A stretch of DNA of 64,000 nt from Serilophus lunatus. Taxonomy: Eukaryota > Chordata > Aves > Passeriformes > Eurylaimidae. The notes beneath the pieces are model-generated. The model was given only the letters and a program-made list of their open reading frames with translations. It made no database searches and was not told where the DNA came from. Within the stretch, counting starts at the first letter, position 1, and every line of letters starts with the position of its first letter. The stretch lies in the NCBI GenBank assembly GCA_013399895.1, contig VXBA01004877.1, positions 926,675 to 990,674 of the forward strand, given 5' to 3'. Positions 1 through 11,200 of this stretch are shown here, in pieces. The translations under genes were made by a program, and so were the position numbers.

Positions 1-3000
1 AAATTAGCATGAGCAGCCTAGTTAGCATGATGAGCAAACTTCACTGTGCATGTTGGTAGGAAGAATGCTCTAACATCTCTGGGTGATGAATCTTGGACAT
101 GTGCATCCATGCCCTGCAGGACACCAGTCCATGCACCAGTCCATCTCCTATACATGCTGAAGTCAAATGATTTAGTGGGGTTTTTCTGAGAGACATAATA
201 ATAGACATCTGCTCTCTCCACCATGTTAGACTCAGGCATGATTATGAAGTCTAGGCTAGAATATTTTCAGCTGAAAGGGACATACAATGATTGTGTAGTC
301 CAACTGCTTGATCACTTCAGGGCTGACCAAAAGTTAAAGCATGTGTTTTGATGTCTAGTATCAAGGGTTTGGGTGTGGGGTTTTTTTTGGTACAAGTTGC
401 TACAGAATATTGCAATCAATACACTCCCTAGAAGAAGTTCCATTGCAGAGTGAAAAATATAGTATTTCAAAATTTGAATAGAAAATTTCTGCACTGCAGG
501 CATAGTTTTAGAGAAGCAAGGCTACACCTATGTTAGCATATCGGTGTAGGGTAGCAGCACTTTTGAAGTCTATCTCCCACACATTCCCGCTTAATATGCT
601 TTGATTTGTGTTGTGAGGCAGTTCTGGAGGTGGCAAACCTGTTCCTTCTGGATAGACTAAAAGCAGATGTGTACCCAATGTGTTCCAGATAATAGGTTCT
701 AAGTCTGGGGGGGAGCAAGAGCTGGGCAAGAGCCAGGCTGAAGCACCCCTTAAATTGTGTGCAGCGTGAAGCTGGGTTCTCTCTGTTGTTTGCTTTGCTC
801 TGCAGCTCCTACTGCAATGTTACTACTTGCTATTGCAGACCTGGCCTTCATTTTTTCTAAGATTTTAACTTTTGTCACATGTTCTTTTCACTTGCTTCCA
901 TTTTATTGCTTCAGTAATTTCATGGATTATTGAAACTTGACTACCTCAACCTGTGGGTTGTTTTTCATTGGTTGGTTTAGGCTTTCAGTGGCTTCTGAGG
1001 TTTGGCTGTTTTTTCTTTACCATACTTTTACCAGAAACTGGACATCATCTACAGCTTGTTTTGGAAGCTGATCAATCTGCCATGTTCCAAACACCTTAAT
1101 AGTTGCTTCTATATTGTAGTATGTTAATCAGTCAAGTCTCTGTATCTAGCATGACACTTTTGTCTGCAGGCCTATCACGTGCCCAGTTGTGCAGGAAACT
1201 TGCTCAAGGCAAAATCTCTGGTAAAACAAAGCCACAAAGAAACTTAATTGTACATTATCTGCTGAGTTTTTTTAGTTCGTATAGAAAAACAGGGCCTGTT
1301 GGCTTTTGCAGAGAGCCTGGTTTTGTAATACTAAAACTATCCATTTTGTGGCTTCTGAGGAAAGCTGTACTGTGGTCTCAATTAAACACATTTTCTGATT
1401 AATGCCAGAATTGAAACACATAATGATGTTTTATTGCTATGTTTGCATCATTATTTGAATTATTGTGATTCTACCATGTTGCTCTCTTGTTCAACATTGG
1501 TGTATGAATAATGGGTGGGATTTTCAGTAGGAACTACTATTACAGTAACCCTTTTCCTGTTGAAGCTTGTGTAGTCTTAAATCTGCTCTTAATAAATGGA
1601 TGACTCTCACTACTGATGATGAGGAAAGAGTATTACCAACAGTCATCACTTCCTCAAAATCTTTTTTGTTATAAATAGAGATTTGTTCTGTTCTCACCCC
1701 CATGTAAAGTAGGGGCAGCCTTCTATCCCTGTACTGACCTAATTTGTAGCTACAACCTGCATGCACTGCTGTGGTACAAATAATTAATGCTTCACATATA
1801 TGTAGTTCTAGCTGTTTTATTTCCATACAACAAGCTAAAGCCTATAACATTTGGCTTGAATGCTCTTTTACCAGTGCTGGCGTATGTGCAATATTTTACA
1901 AGCATGCTACTAATCAACTTGCCTCTGATTTATGCTTCATTATTGAGAGAGCTGAAACTGTTAAGATAATTCATGATCAAGATACTGATGCTTTCTGTTA
2001 GTGAAATAAAAAAAGTAAGATCTATCAGCATGTAATATGACCATAAAATTAAGCACAGCCACAGCATCTCAAGCCAGACTGACTGAATCATAGCAAAAAT
2101 GCATTCAAAACCAGGCTTTCACTTCCAATTCCTGCAGTACATCGGGAAAAATTTCAGCTGTTCTCTGGTAACAATAGCCTTGGCTCCTGACAAACTGGTG
2201 GGAAGAAGGAGAGGAAGCCTTTGCATTTTTACAGTGTTGAGACAAAAGAAACATTACTTCTTGTAAGTGCAATTAGCCCTAAGCATCTTGAGGTGGATTT
2301 TGCCTGGATTCTCTTGGCATCATGGCACACCATCCTTACCACACACTACCACGTGACTGCTGTGCAAAGCACTTTCCACCATGACACTTCATTTTGTGTT
2401 TTATGATTATTCCTGCTAAGCTCAGAGAGGCAGCAACTTGTGCCTGAGGCTCAGCAGCTAATTTCTTGGCCTTCACAGTGAGCCAAAGCCAACAGATGCC
2501 TTGGATGAGCCATCCCTGGACCAGGAGGATCAGCATTTTGACCACTCTGCTTGGTTCCCGATGACAGGCACCTGTCATTCAGACAGCAGATAATGTGCAG
2601 GGGATGACAGCTCGCTGTCCCCATTCTGAGCCAGCAGCCCCCTGGGGGTGGGTGTGTGGTGTCTCTCAGCCCTGTGTGCTCTGGCAAGGCCATGTGGGAA
2701 GGCTTCCAAGCCCAGCTGTGGGAATGAATGGCTGGGAGATTTCCCTTCTCCTTTCAGGTGAAAACATTGCCAACTTGTTTGGGTAGTCCCATTTGTACCA
2801 AAACCGTTTCTCTTACTGTCAGGATCTCTCAAGAGACCTGTTATCCTGATAATGACCTTATTAGTCAGATGACTTATTGTGCTTGCCTAATAATTCATAT
2901 TTTGGTCAGCTGGAGTACAAGTCTTGATCCAATCCTTAACAGTTAAAGGAGTATTGGTGTTTTTAGGCTATGACCTTGAGAAATAAGATTTTAGTAGCAG

Positions 3001-3811
3001 TGACACAGGCTATCTTCATTGCACTTTCCTGCTTTAAAAAACCACAAACTCTTCAATTTTCTCTGTCTTGTTCTATTTATCAGAGTATCCGAATGGTTCC
3101 TCATGTCATCTTACAGATTCTAATACAGTAGTTATTCAAAGAATTTCACTGATTCATTGGGTTAAATTAAGGATTTTTTGATGGAGTACAGAAAAGTCAA
3201 AGTTTTTTTGGATCCTGAATGTAATTGAAATGGGTTAGCTTATGTCTTGTTATGCCATATTAAACCTTTGAGACCTTGTTAAATGAGCTTGGATTGGAGA
3301 ACATGCATGGGGTGAAGACCATTCTTTTTGCAGCATCATGTCAAGGTGTCTTGGCACTGTTTTAGTGCCTTGCGTCAATCTTGACAACTGCTCTTCAAAT
3401 TCCTGCAATTTAAATAACCAAGAATGACTCAAAATGCACACTGAAGACGAATTATCCTTGAAATTACTGTGATCAAGAAATATCAGAACATGTGATACAG
3501 CCAAGAGCTGACAAACCAATGGCCAACAACTGTTTTAATAACTTAGGGGATGATAAGCAAATTGAAGCTAAGTGAGGGAAAACATGGAAAGTTATGTTGT
3601 TGCTAGGAGAATGGTGTCTTGGAAATTGCTAGGAAAGTGCAGGGTTGTCCCTATTTACACATTTATTGCCTGTTTCCAATAGAAAGAGGTAGGAACGTTC
3701 TTTTTGCTAAGAAGGGATGATGAGTTCAAACATAATGTTAAAATCTGACAACTTGTTATAGAAAAATATATCCTATGCATCCACTTTTAAGTTTTCTTAG
3801 TTTTCCTGAGG
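1..3811. other. non-coding block, left part
   Basis: AT-rich unique sequence apart from the CR1 scrap at 246-346. The longest open frame is about 100 codons (minus strand, 1524-1826) with no recognisable protein content, so I call no gene. A 12-bp direct repeat (caccagtccatg) sits at 122-133 and 134-145. The segment 2400-2760 is more GC-rich than its surroundings, but I recognise no element in it. The block ends at the target-site duplication of the LTR. Confidence 0.7.
246..346 (-). mobile_element. CR1 LINE 3' fragment, old
   Basis: Plus-strand words such as 'agtccaactgcttgatcac' and 'ttcagggctgaccaaaagtt' match the reverse complement of a bird CR1 3' region as I remember it, in which a 'ctggaagggacctacaa' segment precedes 'agtccaactgcctgaccac'. 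Several substitutions are visible, so the copy is old. Only the 3' end is present and no reverse-transcriptase frame remains. The boundaries are approximate. Confidence 0.7.
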
Positions 3812-3816
3812 ATTGG
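3812..3816. repeat. target-site duplication, left copy
   Basis: The 5 bases attgg immediately precede the TGTG terminus of the LTR and recur exactly at 5204-5208 immediately after its ACA terminus. A duplication of this length flanking TG...CA ends is the signature of retroviral integrase. Confidence 0.85.
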
Positions 3817-3819
3817 TGT

Positions 3820-3905
3820 GGGGGTTTGAGGGGTGCTGGGATCTCTGGGGGTTGTCAAGGGAGGCTTCGGGTCTTGCAGGGGGTCCTTGGGCTCTGGGAA
3901 GGGGG
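3820..3905 (+). other. tandem G-quadruplex-prone array in LTR U3
   Basis: G runs of 3-5 occur ten times in 86 bases. Two canonical four-run sets can be read: 3820-3851 with loops of 5, 4 and 6 bases, and 3859-3891 with loops of 7, 7 and 5, with more G runs to 3905. Folding is inferred from sequence only. The position at the very start of the U3 means the array belongs to the LTR and not to the host flank. Confidence 0.6.
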
Positions 3906-4591
3906 AGAACATGTGGGGAGCACCCATTTGCCTTGTCTGGGTAAAATCCTGTTTTCCTTAAAAGTGGGTGGGCTGGTATTGAGGCAGCCCTATCCCAGAA
4001 AAGGCAGGGGGGTTACCCCCAGCCATCCCCTGTGGTTTTCCCTGGGCCGGACGGGGACCGGGATGGCCCTTGCTCCTGCCTGCTCTCCCCAGGGCCAGCA
4101 GCAGCAAGAGGGCACAGGAACAAAGCTGCAGCGAGGCTGAAGCTGGCCAGTACTTACTGTGTGCAGGGAAGCGCTGAGCACTGGCTCCAAGCGGAGCCAC
4201 GGAGCAAAGTGAGGGCTGGCCAAGGGTGTTCCCTCTCCCAGGTCAGGGTGGCAGTGGCCAGTGCCGGTCTCCACACGACGGGGTCGCGGCGGCACGCAGC
4301 GGTGCCGATTTGCAGCCACCAGCGTGCGGCCCCAGGGCCGTCTCACACCGTGCATGGTGCGCGGTGGCCCCCGCTCCCAGCACGGGCAGCAGCCCAGGAA
4401 CGCGGCCCCGAGGGAGGCCCGGCATGCCCGCGAGCAGCGGCGGGGACGTGGCCGCGCAGAGGGGTGGCAGTCACTCTGGGGCATCCCTGAAGTGCCCGCG
4501 GCCATGAAAACAAAGATGGCACCTCAAGCCCTGGGCACGTGGTCTCCAGCAGGAACAGCCATTGTGCCTGGAGTGAAGATGCTGGAAGAGA

Positions 4592-4681
4592 GGCGGGGCT
4601 TGGCACCGCTGGCCAATCAGAAGATGGCTTAGCCAGGAAGAAGATAACGAGATTCGCGCGAGACCTAGAGGGCTTAAAAAG
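4592..4681 (+). promoter_or_regulatory. LTR core promoter (GC box, CCAAT, TATA-like)
   Basis: GGCGGGGC lies at 4592-4599, CCAAT at 4613-4617 and a TATA-like cttaaaaag at 4673-4681. Order and spacing are those of a retroviral U3 promoter and predict a start site near 4700. The surrounding CpGs (for example gattcgcgcgagac at 4651-4664) are largely intact. Activity is not shown by the sequence. Confidence 0.6.
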
Positions 4682-5108
4682 CCGAGCACAGAAGCCCTCC
4701 CTCTCTTTGGCTTCCGGTCCAGGGGCAAAGCACACACCTCCTCTCCTCAGGGGTCCCAGACCCCGTGACGTGACTCCACCCATTCCTCTCGGCACTGAAG
4801 TGATTTCCAGGTGGAAAGCAAGTAGCCACTTCCCGAAGGTGTCCTGGGAGGGGGTCGCTTTTCACTTCTTTTTGTGTTTTGCAGGAAACCTCGAGGGCCG
4901 GGAGTGGCACCACCAGAGAGGGAGGGAGAGAGATGGCTTCCCTATCCGTCCCCCTGCTTTCTCAGCTAGTCATCTGTCTGGGAAAGCAGTTACCTTTTTT
5001 ATTTTTGTCCCTTTTTCCCTTTTTGTGTTTTATGTGTGTCGAGTGTTTCTCTGTGTAAATTTTGGGTCCCTGTGGGTTGTCCCTTTTTCCCTATTTTAAA
5101 CCCCACTC

Positions 5109-5114
5109 AATAAA
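5109..5114 (+). terminator. LTR polyadenylation signal
   Basis: AATAAA at 5109-5114 is followed by a T/G-rich stretch (gtttgttcagtcttcc), as expected downstream of a cleavage site, which would mark the R/U5 boundary near 5130. A second AATAAA lies at 5178-5183, 20 bases before the LTR end. Confidence 0.6.
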
Positions 5115-5203
5115 CTGTTCCCCTGCTGCCAAGTTTGTTCAGTCTTCCGTCATCTTCATCGTGCATGCCCCTCAGACAATAAAAAGTGGTTCAAACCACC
5201 ACA

Positions 5204-5208
5204 ATTGG
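5204..5208. repeat. target-site duplication, right copy
   Basis: attgg directly after the ACA terminus, identical to 3812-3816. Confidence 0.85.
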
Positions 5209-8200
5209 ACAAACTCCACTAAAAGATACCAGCAAATTAGGAGAAAACCCAGCATCAGACAATTTAAACTTCAGGAAATGCTGGTTCTGTGCATTTTAGT
5301 GATGCAAATATGCAGGTCAGTACACAGCTAAACAGAATATTTAACTGTACTGTTACAGGGATTGGAGCTAAGCTGTAACCTTGATGAAGACATCGAAGGG
5401 GCTTTGCTCTTTTGAAAGCCTGTGCTCTTGAGATCATGGAGGTCCAAAGAAAACCCAACCTGACTGATGTGGCTTGAGGTGAAGTCCAGAAAAATGCTTG
5501 ATCTTGGACCTGAGTGTAGAGGAGCACCTGGGATCTAGCATTTTGCTATCCAGCTTGATTGTATGAGACAAAACCACAGGTTTTGAAGGTGAGTGCAAGG
5601 GTAAATAGGTCAAGATCTGCTGCTTCTCATGGTGGAGTCAGTTACTGCACTCTTGGTGATGTGGTACAGTCTCTTCATTCAGTATGAGAAAAGTTCAGGC
5701 TGCTCTACCAACACAGGTAATAGTTCCAGTTATTGCACATACAATTAGCTGACTTCTGCAGCTTTCCACCCCAAAACACCTAGCTCCTTCCATCGCTTAG
5801 CACATTATGATCCTTCTGACTTTACCAGCCCCTGCAGTCCCTTTGATGAGTGTGTTTGCATTTGCCTTCCTTTTTCTTTCAGCTAAAAACAACTTCGAAA
5901 TATTTTGGCACTTTCTCCTCCATGGTGAGAATTTGGCCAAGGTCTCTCTGGGAATAACTATCAGACACTTGCAAAAGAGCCCAACCTCTCTGAGCCTGCC
6001 TGTGAGCCAAAGCTTTTATCAGGGAAAGTCTAATTCTCTGTAGCTCTGCCATGATTCCTTTTCTCTCTTGTTGCCTCTGCTGGACTAGATGGTGTGATTT
6101 AGGACTGACACCTGGGAAGGTCATGGTAAAGGCATCTTCCCTGAGGGATGTGGGCGAGGGACAGCTTGGGTATTATTTCTGTTCACTCACTGAGAGAATG
6201 TGATGGAGAAATACAACTAGGAGTTTGAAAGAGGAGGGGTACTTTCACCTCTGTGTTCCCAGATACTGAGGAGGATGACTGCCACTTTGTTGGGGCTGCC
6301 CCTTTTTCCCTAGACTTGGGCTTCCCCCTCCCAGAACTCATCTTCAAAGTCCTTTGTCCAGTTACACCAAGAAAGCTGTAAATCTGTACCCTTGTTTAGT
6401 GTGGCATGTACTCTGCCTCTAATCCAATTTCCCTTCTGTTTGTTCTCTGTACAGCCTCATTCAGCCTGACAGCTATTTAATAAACCTATTTGCTTTTCTT
6501 TGACATGAGGCAGAAGTGGTGGGTGTTGAAGAGCCATAAGGCCCTAGTGGACAATGAAACCCTTTCCCACTCAACACTCTTCCAGTTCAGCACAGATAAA
6601 TTGTGTAGAACTGGGAAATTAACCCATCCTATCCTAAAGAGGGAAAAAAAAACCCCAACAAAAAAGAAAGATAAAGACGGCAGCATTCATAAGCTTGTCC
6701 ACAATCAATTCAAGTTGATTTCTTCCTCCTCGTAAATGAGAATTCCTCTCTGTGTCTGTTGGTGAAGATCAACAAGATTCTAAGATATTTGCAGATGATT
6801 GTTTTATGTCCCCTATAAGAAAGCAAACCATTCAGGTACACTGGCATTTATAAAAAAATAAATCCTGCCTAAAGTACAAAGGAACAACATTAATCTGAGA
6901 AGTGGAGAGAAACTAACCTGTTAATTTACACACCAGAAAAATATTTTACAAAATGTCTTTGCATTTGGTTTTCATGTATCATTTCTGTGCTAACCTTTCT
7001 CTGTACAGTCTTCCCTCACCCTAATGTTAGCATGTGGAGCACAGCAGCAGGTATAGTTCATGCAGACTCACTTTTCATGCATGTCCTCTCCTTCTTAGAG
7101 AAAGGAAGAGAGAAGGTATTTTGACCTTTTATGCCATGGCTGGAAGATATACAGATTCTGCAGTGGTGAAGATGATAAAAGATCAAGATTTGGCTATTTA
7201 ACTACATGAGAAAGATTTTTCTTTTGATGGACTTAAAATAGAAAATAAACGTAGTCAAAATTTTAGCTGCCTGGCGCTCTGCAAATTAAGTGAGGCTTTC
7301 TTGGTCTTTATCTCTTTTAATGATCTGGCATATATATATATATGAAATTCAAATGCCAACAACCTACATTCCAGGGTAATAGGAAAAACAAATGTGAACT
7401 TTGAGTCTGCTTTTCTTTTGGATATTGAATTTTATGTAGACTTTATGATGACCAAATGACTGATTAAGCAAGTAGAATATTTCCTGCCAATTATTTCAGC
7501 TATTTAAAACTGGGTAATTGTTTCTTAAGTGATGTTCTGCATTGTTGGCTGTAGACTTGCATTTTGGAGGAGAGCCTTACTGAATTAGATGCTGTGTAGA
7601 TAAGTGTTCAAAGCAGCACCATTACTCTTCAACAGCATTGTTCCTAAATCTTTTAAAAACTATTCTCAGTCAAAGAGAGGATTTGAAAAGACACCTGGGA
7701 AGTATTCACTAACAAATACAAGCTACAAATACTTCAGGACGCCATTTTTCTTTGGAGTTCCTGGCTTGGTTCACTTTTACTGCAAAGGATGTAGATCAGC
7801 ACTAGTAGGAAGAAGTAGTTCTGCTCCCTGATGTCATGCAGGAGCTATATCAGCTGTGGCAGCACCTATCCACAGTGAAAGGCCAAGTGGCAAGCTGAAA
7901 TATGTTAGAGAAAAGACTTGCTGGCAGATTGATGGAGAATGCTGACATATTTCTGTAAACCACAATACAAAGGGAGTTAATCAAGATCAGGAGGAGTGTC
8001 TGTCTTCTTGAGAAGTCACTTCCCACCTCAATTAGCTGGCATTTTAGGCAAACATATGCAGTGGTTAGTCCCCATCAGTGATGCTTTCTTGAGCAACTCT
8101 ACTGCTCCTGCCTTCAATGAGTCTCTCTCTAATGGTGCTGCCAGGAACTGGCAAACTTTGTCAGCAAACCAATAAATCTTTATTGACAGGTTTAGCTTCA

Positions 8201-11200
8201 TGTTTGGCTCAACTAACGTCCCCTCTTAAAACAGAGAGGAAGAGAAGGAAATATGTGGGCTCAGCAGGCACAATGTCTGTCAGAGCGTTGTCAGGAATTT
8301 AATTTCTCTTTGTTATATTAATGGTCACATTTTATGAGGGAGCCTGTGTACATCCTTGTTGCTGGATTTTTCTCTTTTGGGGTGTGTTTTTTCTTTCCCT
8401 CTGTTTTTATACTTGTTTGGTGTTTCCTCTGCTGGAGTGACCAATGTCCTAATTCTGCATTAAAATCCATGACAGCTCTTCGAAGAAAAGCAACAGCTTG
8501 TACAAAATGATGACAAAAACCCCCAAGACTAGTGATCAAGAGGGGAAAATGAGCCTTCAGGCTTGTAAGCCTAAACAAAGGCAGGCAGTAAACATGTGGT
8601 AGAAAGGGATGATTTCTTTTACCCCTTTTCCTGTAGTCTCTGATATTATCCAGTATAGGTTACAGCCCTTTTGTTTTTCACTCTCTGGATTTGGCAGTCC
8701 TCTGCTTCCAAGGCTCAATAATGTGTTTTTTCCACTGTCTGTTCTCCAGTTTTTGGTGTCTCATGGCATAACAAAATTCTGTGGATTTTCTTCCTGCCTG
8801 AAAAGCACTCTGTTATTGTTTTGGACCACACTGGAGGCACTTTACAGTGAAAGCTCTCAGTAGTAGCATGTAATACACTGACAAATTAAAGTAGTATGTC
8901 TCCAGGCCTAGTTTCTCATCTTGCAAAGAGTAAATTGAATTTTTTTTTTTTCTTACTTTGGGTCACCCTTTCATATTCCAGAAATTAGAGCAAAATCGTA
9001 TTTTTCCTTTCTTGTCTATCCACAATTCCTGTCTTGATAATGAAATAGTTCAAAACATAAGGTGTAGAAAAGAGGAAGATTTTAACTGAAATCATACTAT
9101 ATTCTACAGTTCCTAATTTGTTGACTGTCTATCAATTAAGGAAGTAGGAATTAGTAAAGTCTCCTTGGTGGAAAACTAGCTTGTATGATAACGTGGGTTT
9201 ATGCTGGGGAAGGGGTTTGCAGGTCTATTGTAGAAGAAGTGAGTGCCAATCTCTTATCTCTGTATCATTGGGAAATGCTGCACAAGGATAACATCTAGAT
9301 ACTGCAGGGAGCAAGTGTTTGGCAGATGTGGGTGTAGAAAAATACCACTGAGGCTTTGACAGTATGTCTGTCCGTGTGACATGGATAGCTCTACAAGGGA
9401 TGCCTTTGTGCATGTGTGTTTTTCCACTGGGTATCTGGAGAAGCAAAGGGGCCAAAAAAAATCTCTCCTGCACATGGTGCTGCTTTGGTTGCAGAGCATA
9501 AAACAGGAATACCAACTTATGGTGCTGGACTCTCTGAATGTTGGATTTACATTCCAGTGTTGAGCCTTCTTGGTAGCACCAAGGATGTTTTGGCCAGGTC
9601 AGTGATTCTGTTGCTGCCAACATAGGGGCCACAGAGGTGGTCTTGTAGTGAGCAACTCAGCCATAGTGGTGTCTCATCAATTGCTGCTGATAAATAGGAT
9701 TGGGAGCCCAGGAGTCTGCATGCTTGGCTCTTCCCTTCTTTGCACCAGAGCGGCCAGGAGCCATTACACTGCAGTTAATCGTGACACAAACATAGCAGCC
9801 GCCCTGAGGGAAAATTGAACCTCAAGTCTATTCTTCCTTAGTGAATTTTTGGCTATCACATCAGGGAATATTCTTCACCCCCAGTGATGGGGTAGTACAA
9901 GGCAGATGAGGTGTGCCCCTCCATCTGATCATCCACCTGAGGGAAGACACCAAAAGATCCCCAGATTCATTCTGCCCACTTGGAAGAACAGCTCCCTGCC
10001 AATGAGATTAAAACATCACTGGCACTACACATTAGTCCTAAGCATATTTCTTTTGTGTCAGCAAAGTATTCCCCTCTTGGCCTCTCTTATCTCCCAGCTT
10101 CAACTTATTCCAGCCTCAGCACCTCCTCACTGCTGGGAGCATGGCTGCCCCAGCCGAGCCACCTCTGTGTCATCCCATCCTGCCTCTCCTCACATTTTAG
10201 CCTTGGTGCTAGCTAGCAGCATTATCTCTTTCTAAAGGAGCAGCAAAGGACTGCAAAACATTTGGCATGATCACTACCAGGGCTGTGGTGAGTGCCAATC
10301 ACAGAGGATGCTGGCACCCCCCTGCTGTGCCTGTGTGGTTGGGAGAAGCCACATTTGGGGTAGCAGATCCATGTGGAAAGCACATGAAATTCCGAACAAG
10401 TCTGTTTTCCACTCCCTTCATGGGCTAGAAGGAGGTGAGCTGTTTTTTTGCTACCCACAGCAGCTGCCTTGTGCCTGGAGCTGCATGAGCCAGATGTGAA
10501 GACATTTGGGAGATAGTTTCTGTGCATCAGCAGGACAAAAGTCACCATAGCTTACAGGAAGAGGATCTTGCCTAAGAGGTTTTTGATTTGTGCTAGCAAG
10601 AAGTAGAAGATATCAATGCCTTTATTGAAAAGATGGCAGATGCAGATGTCTTCAAAATAGAGGCCTTGGACTCCAGAGATAGTTTGAGCTGGGAATTAAA
10701 CTTTTGAAATCCTTTTTTCCCCTTCAGCCATTTCCTCTTCAACACGTTGTCCCCAAAACACTGGCAGTGCTCGAAGGAGTTGGCACAGCAGTGCTCAAAC
10801 ACAAGGCTTTCTATTATTTCAAATTTATGCCTTAGAGCAGCAAAGATTCACTAAGCCTTTGAAACGTCACGTAGCCTTTTTCTCAAATCTCTTTTCTTAT
10901 GTTGGGACACTCTTTGGTGGGAAGCAGTAACAAGAAAGGCTCACTTAGATGTTGAGAGGGATTGATGCAATGTTGTAGTTGTCAGAGTTCCTCTCTGCTG
11001 CAAAGCTGCCCATTGATACACTAGCACAGTCCTACAGGGCAGCAAATTTATAGTGATTGTGCGTATTATGTGCTAATAGTGTTATCCCAAGGGGAATGTA
11101 AAATAAAAATATATGCAAGTAACTTGAGATGACTCTTGTCATCATCAGAAGTTGGGGATAAAATGTTTTAACTTGCAAGTGTAAAGCAGTGACCAGGATA

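Larger units (their letters stand above)
3817..5203 (+). mobile_element. solo LTR of an endogenous retrovirus
   Basis: The 1387-bp element begins TGTGGGGGTTTGA and ends TCAAACCACCACA. The first 13 bases and the reverse complement of the last 13 agree at 12 positions. It is flanked by exact attgg duplicates. Inside, in order on the plus strand, are a G-run-rich U3 start (3820-3905), a CpG-rich U3 (about 4255-4500), a GC box, CCAAT and TATA-like promoter (4592-4681), and AATAAA signals near the 3' end. Inferred parts are U3 to about 4700, R to about 5130, then U5. No gag, pol or env sequence and no second LTR are present, so this is a solo LTR left by LTR-LTR recombination. Open frames across it overlap on both strands and reflect GC richness. 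Five-base duplications are usual for ERVL-like and some ERV1-like groups; I cannot assign the family without a library search. Confidence 0.88.

Noticed and set aside
3990..5099. Several overlapping frames of 120-186 codons on both strands
   Set aside because: All lie inside the CpG-rich solo LTR. Overlapping long frames on both strands are a product of GC richness, and none resembles a retroviral protein.
6175..6500. Pyrimidine-rich stretch with AATAAA at 6479 considered as an LTR or transcript 3' end
   Set aside because: The signal alone is common by chance. No promoter, termini or duplicate was found.
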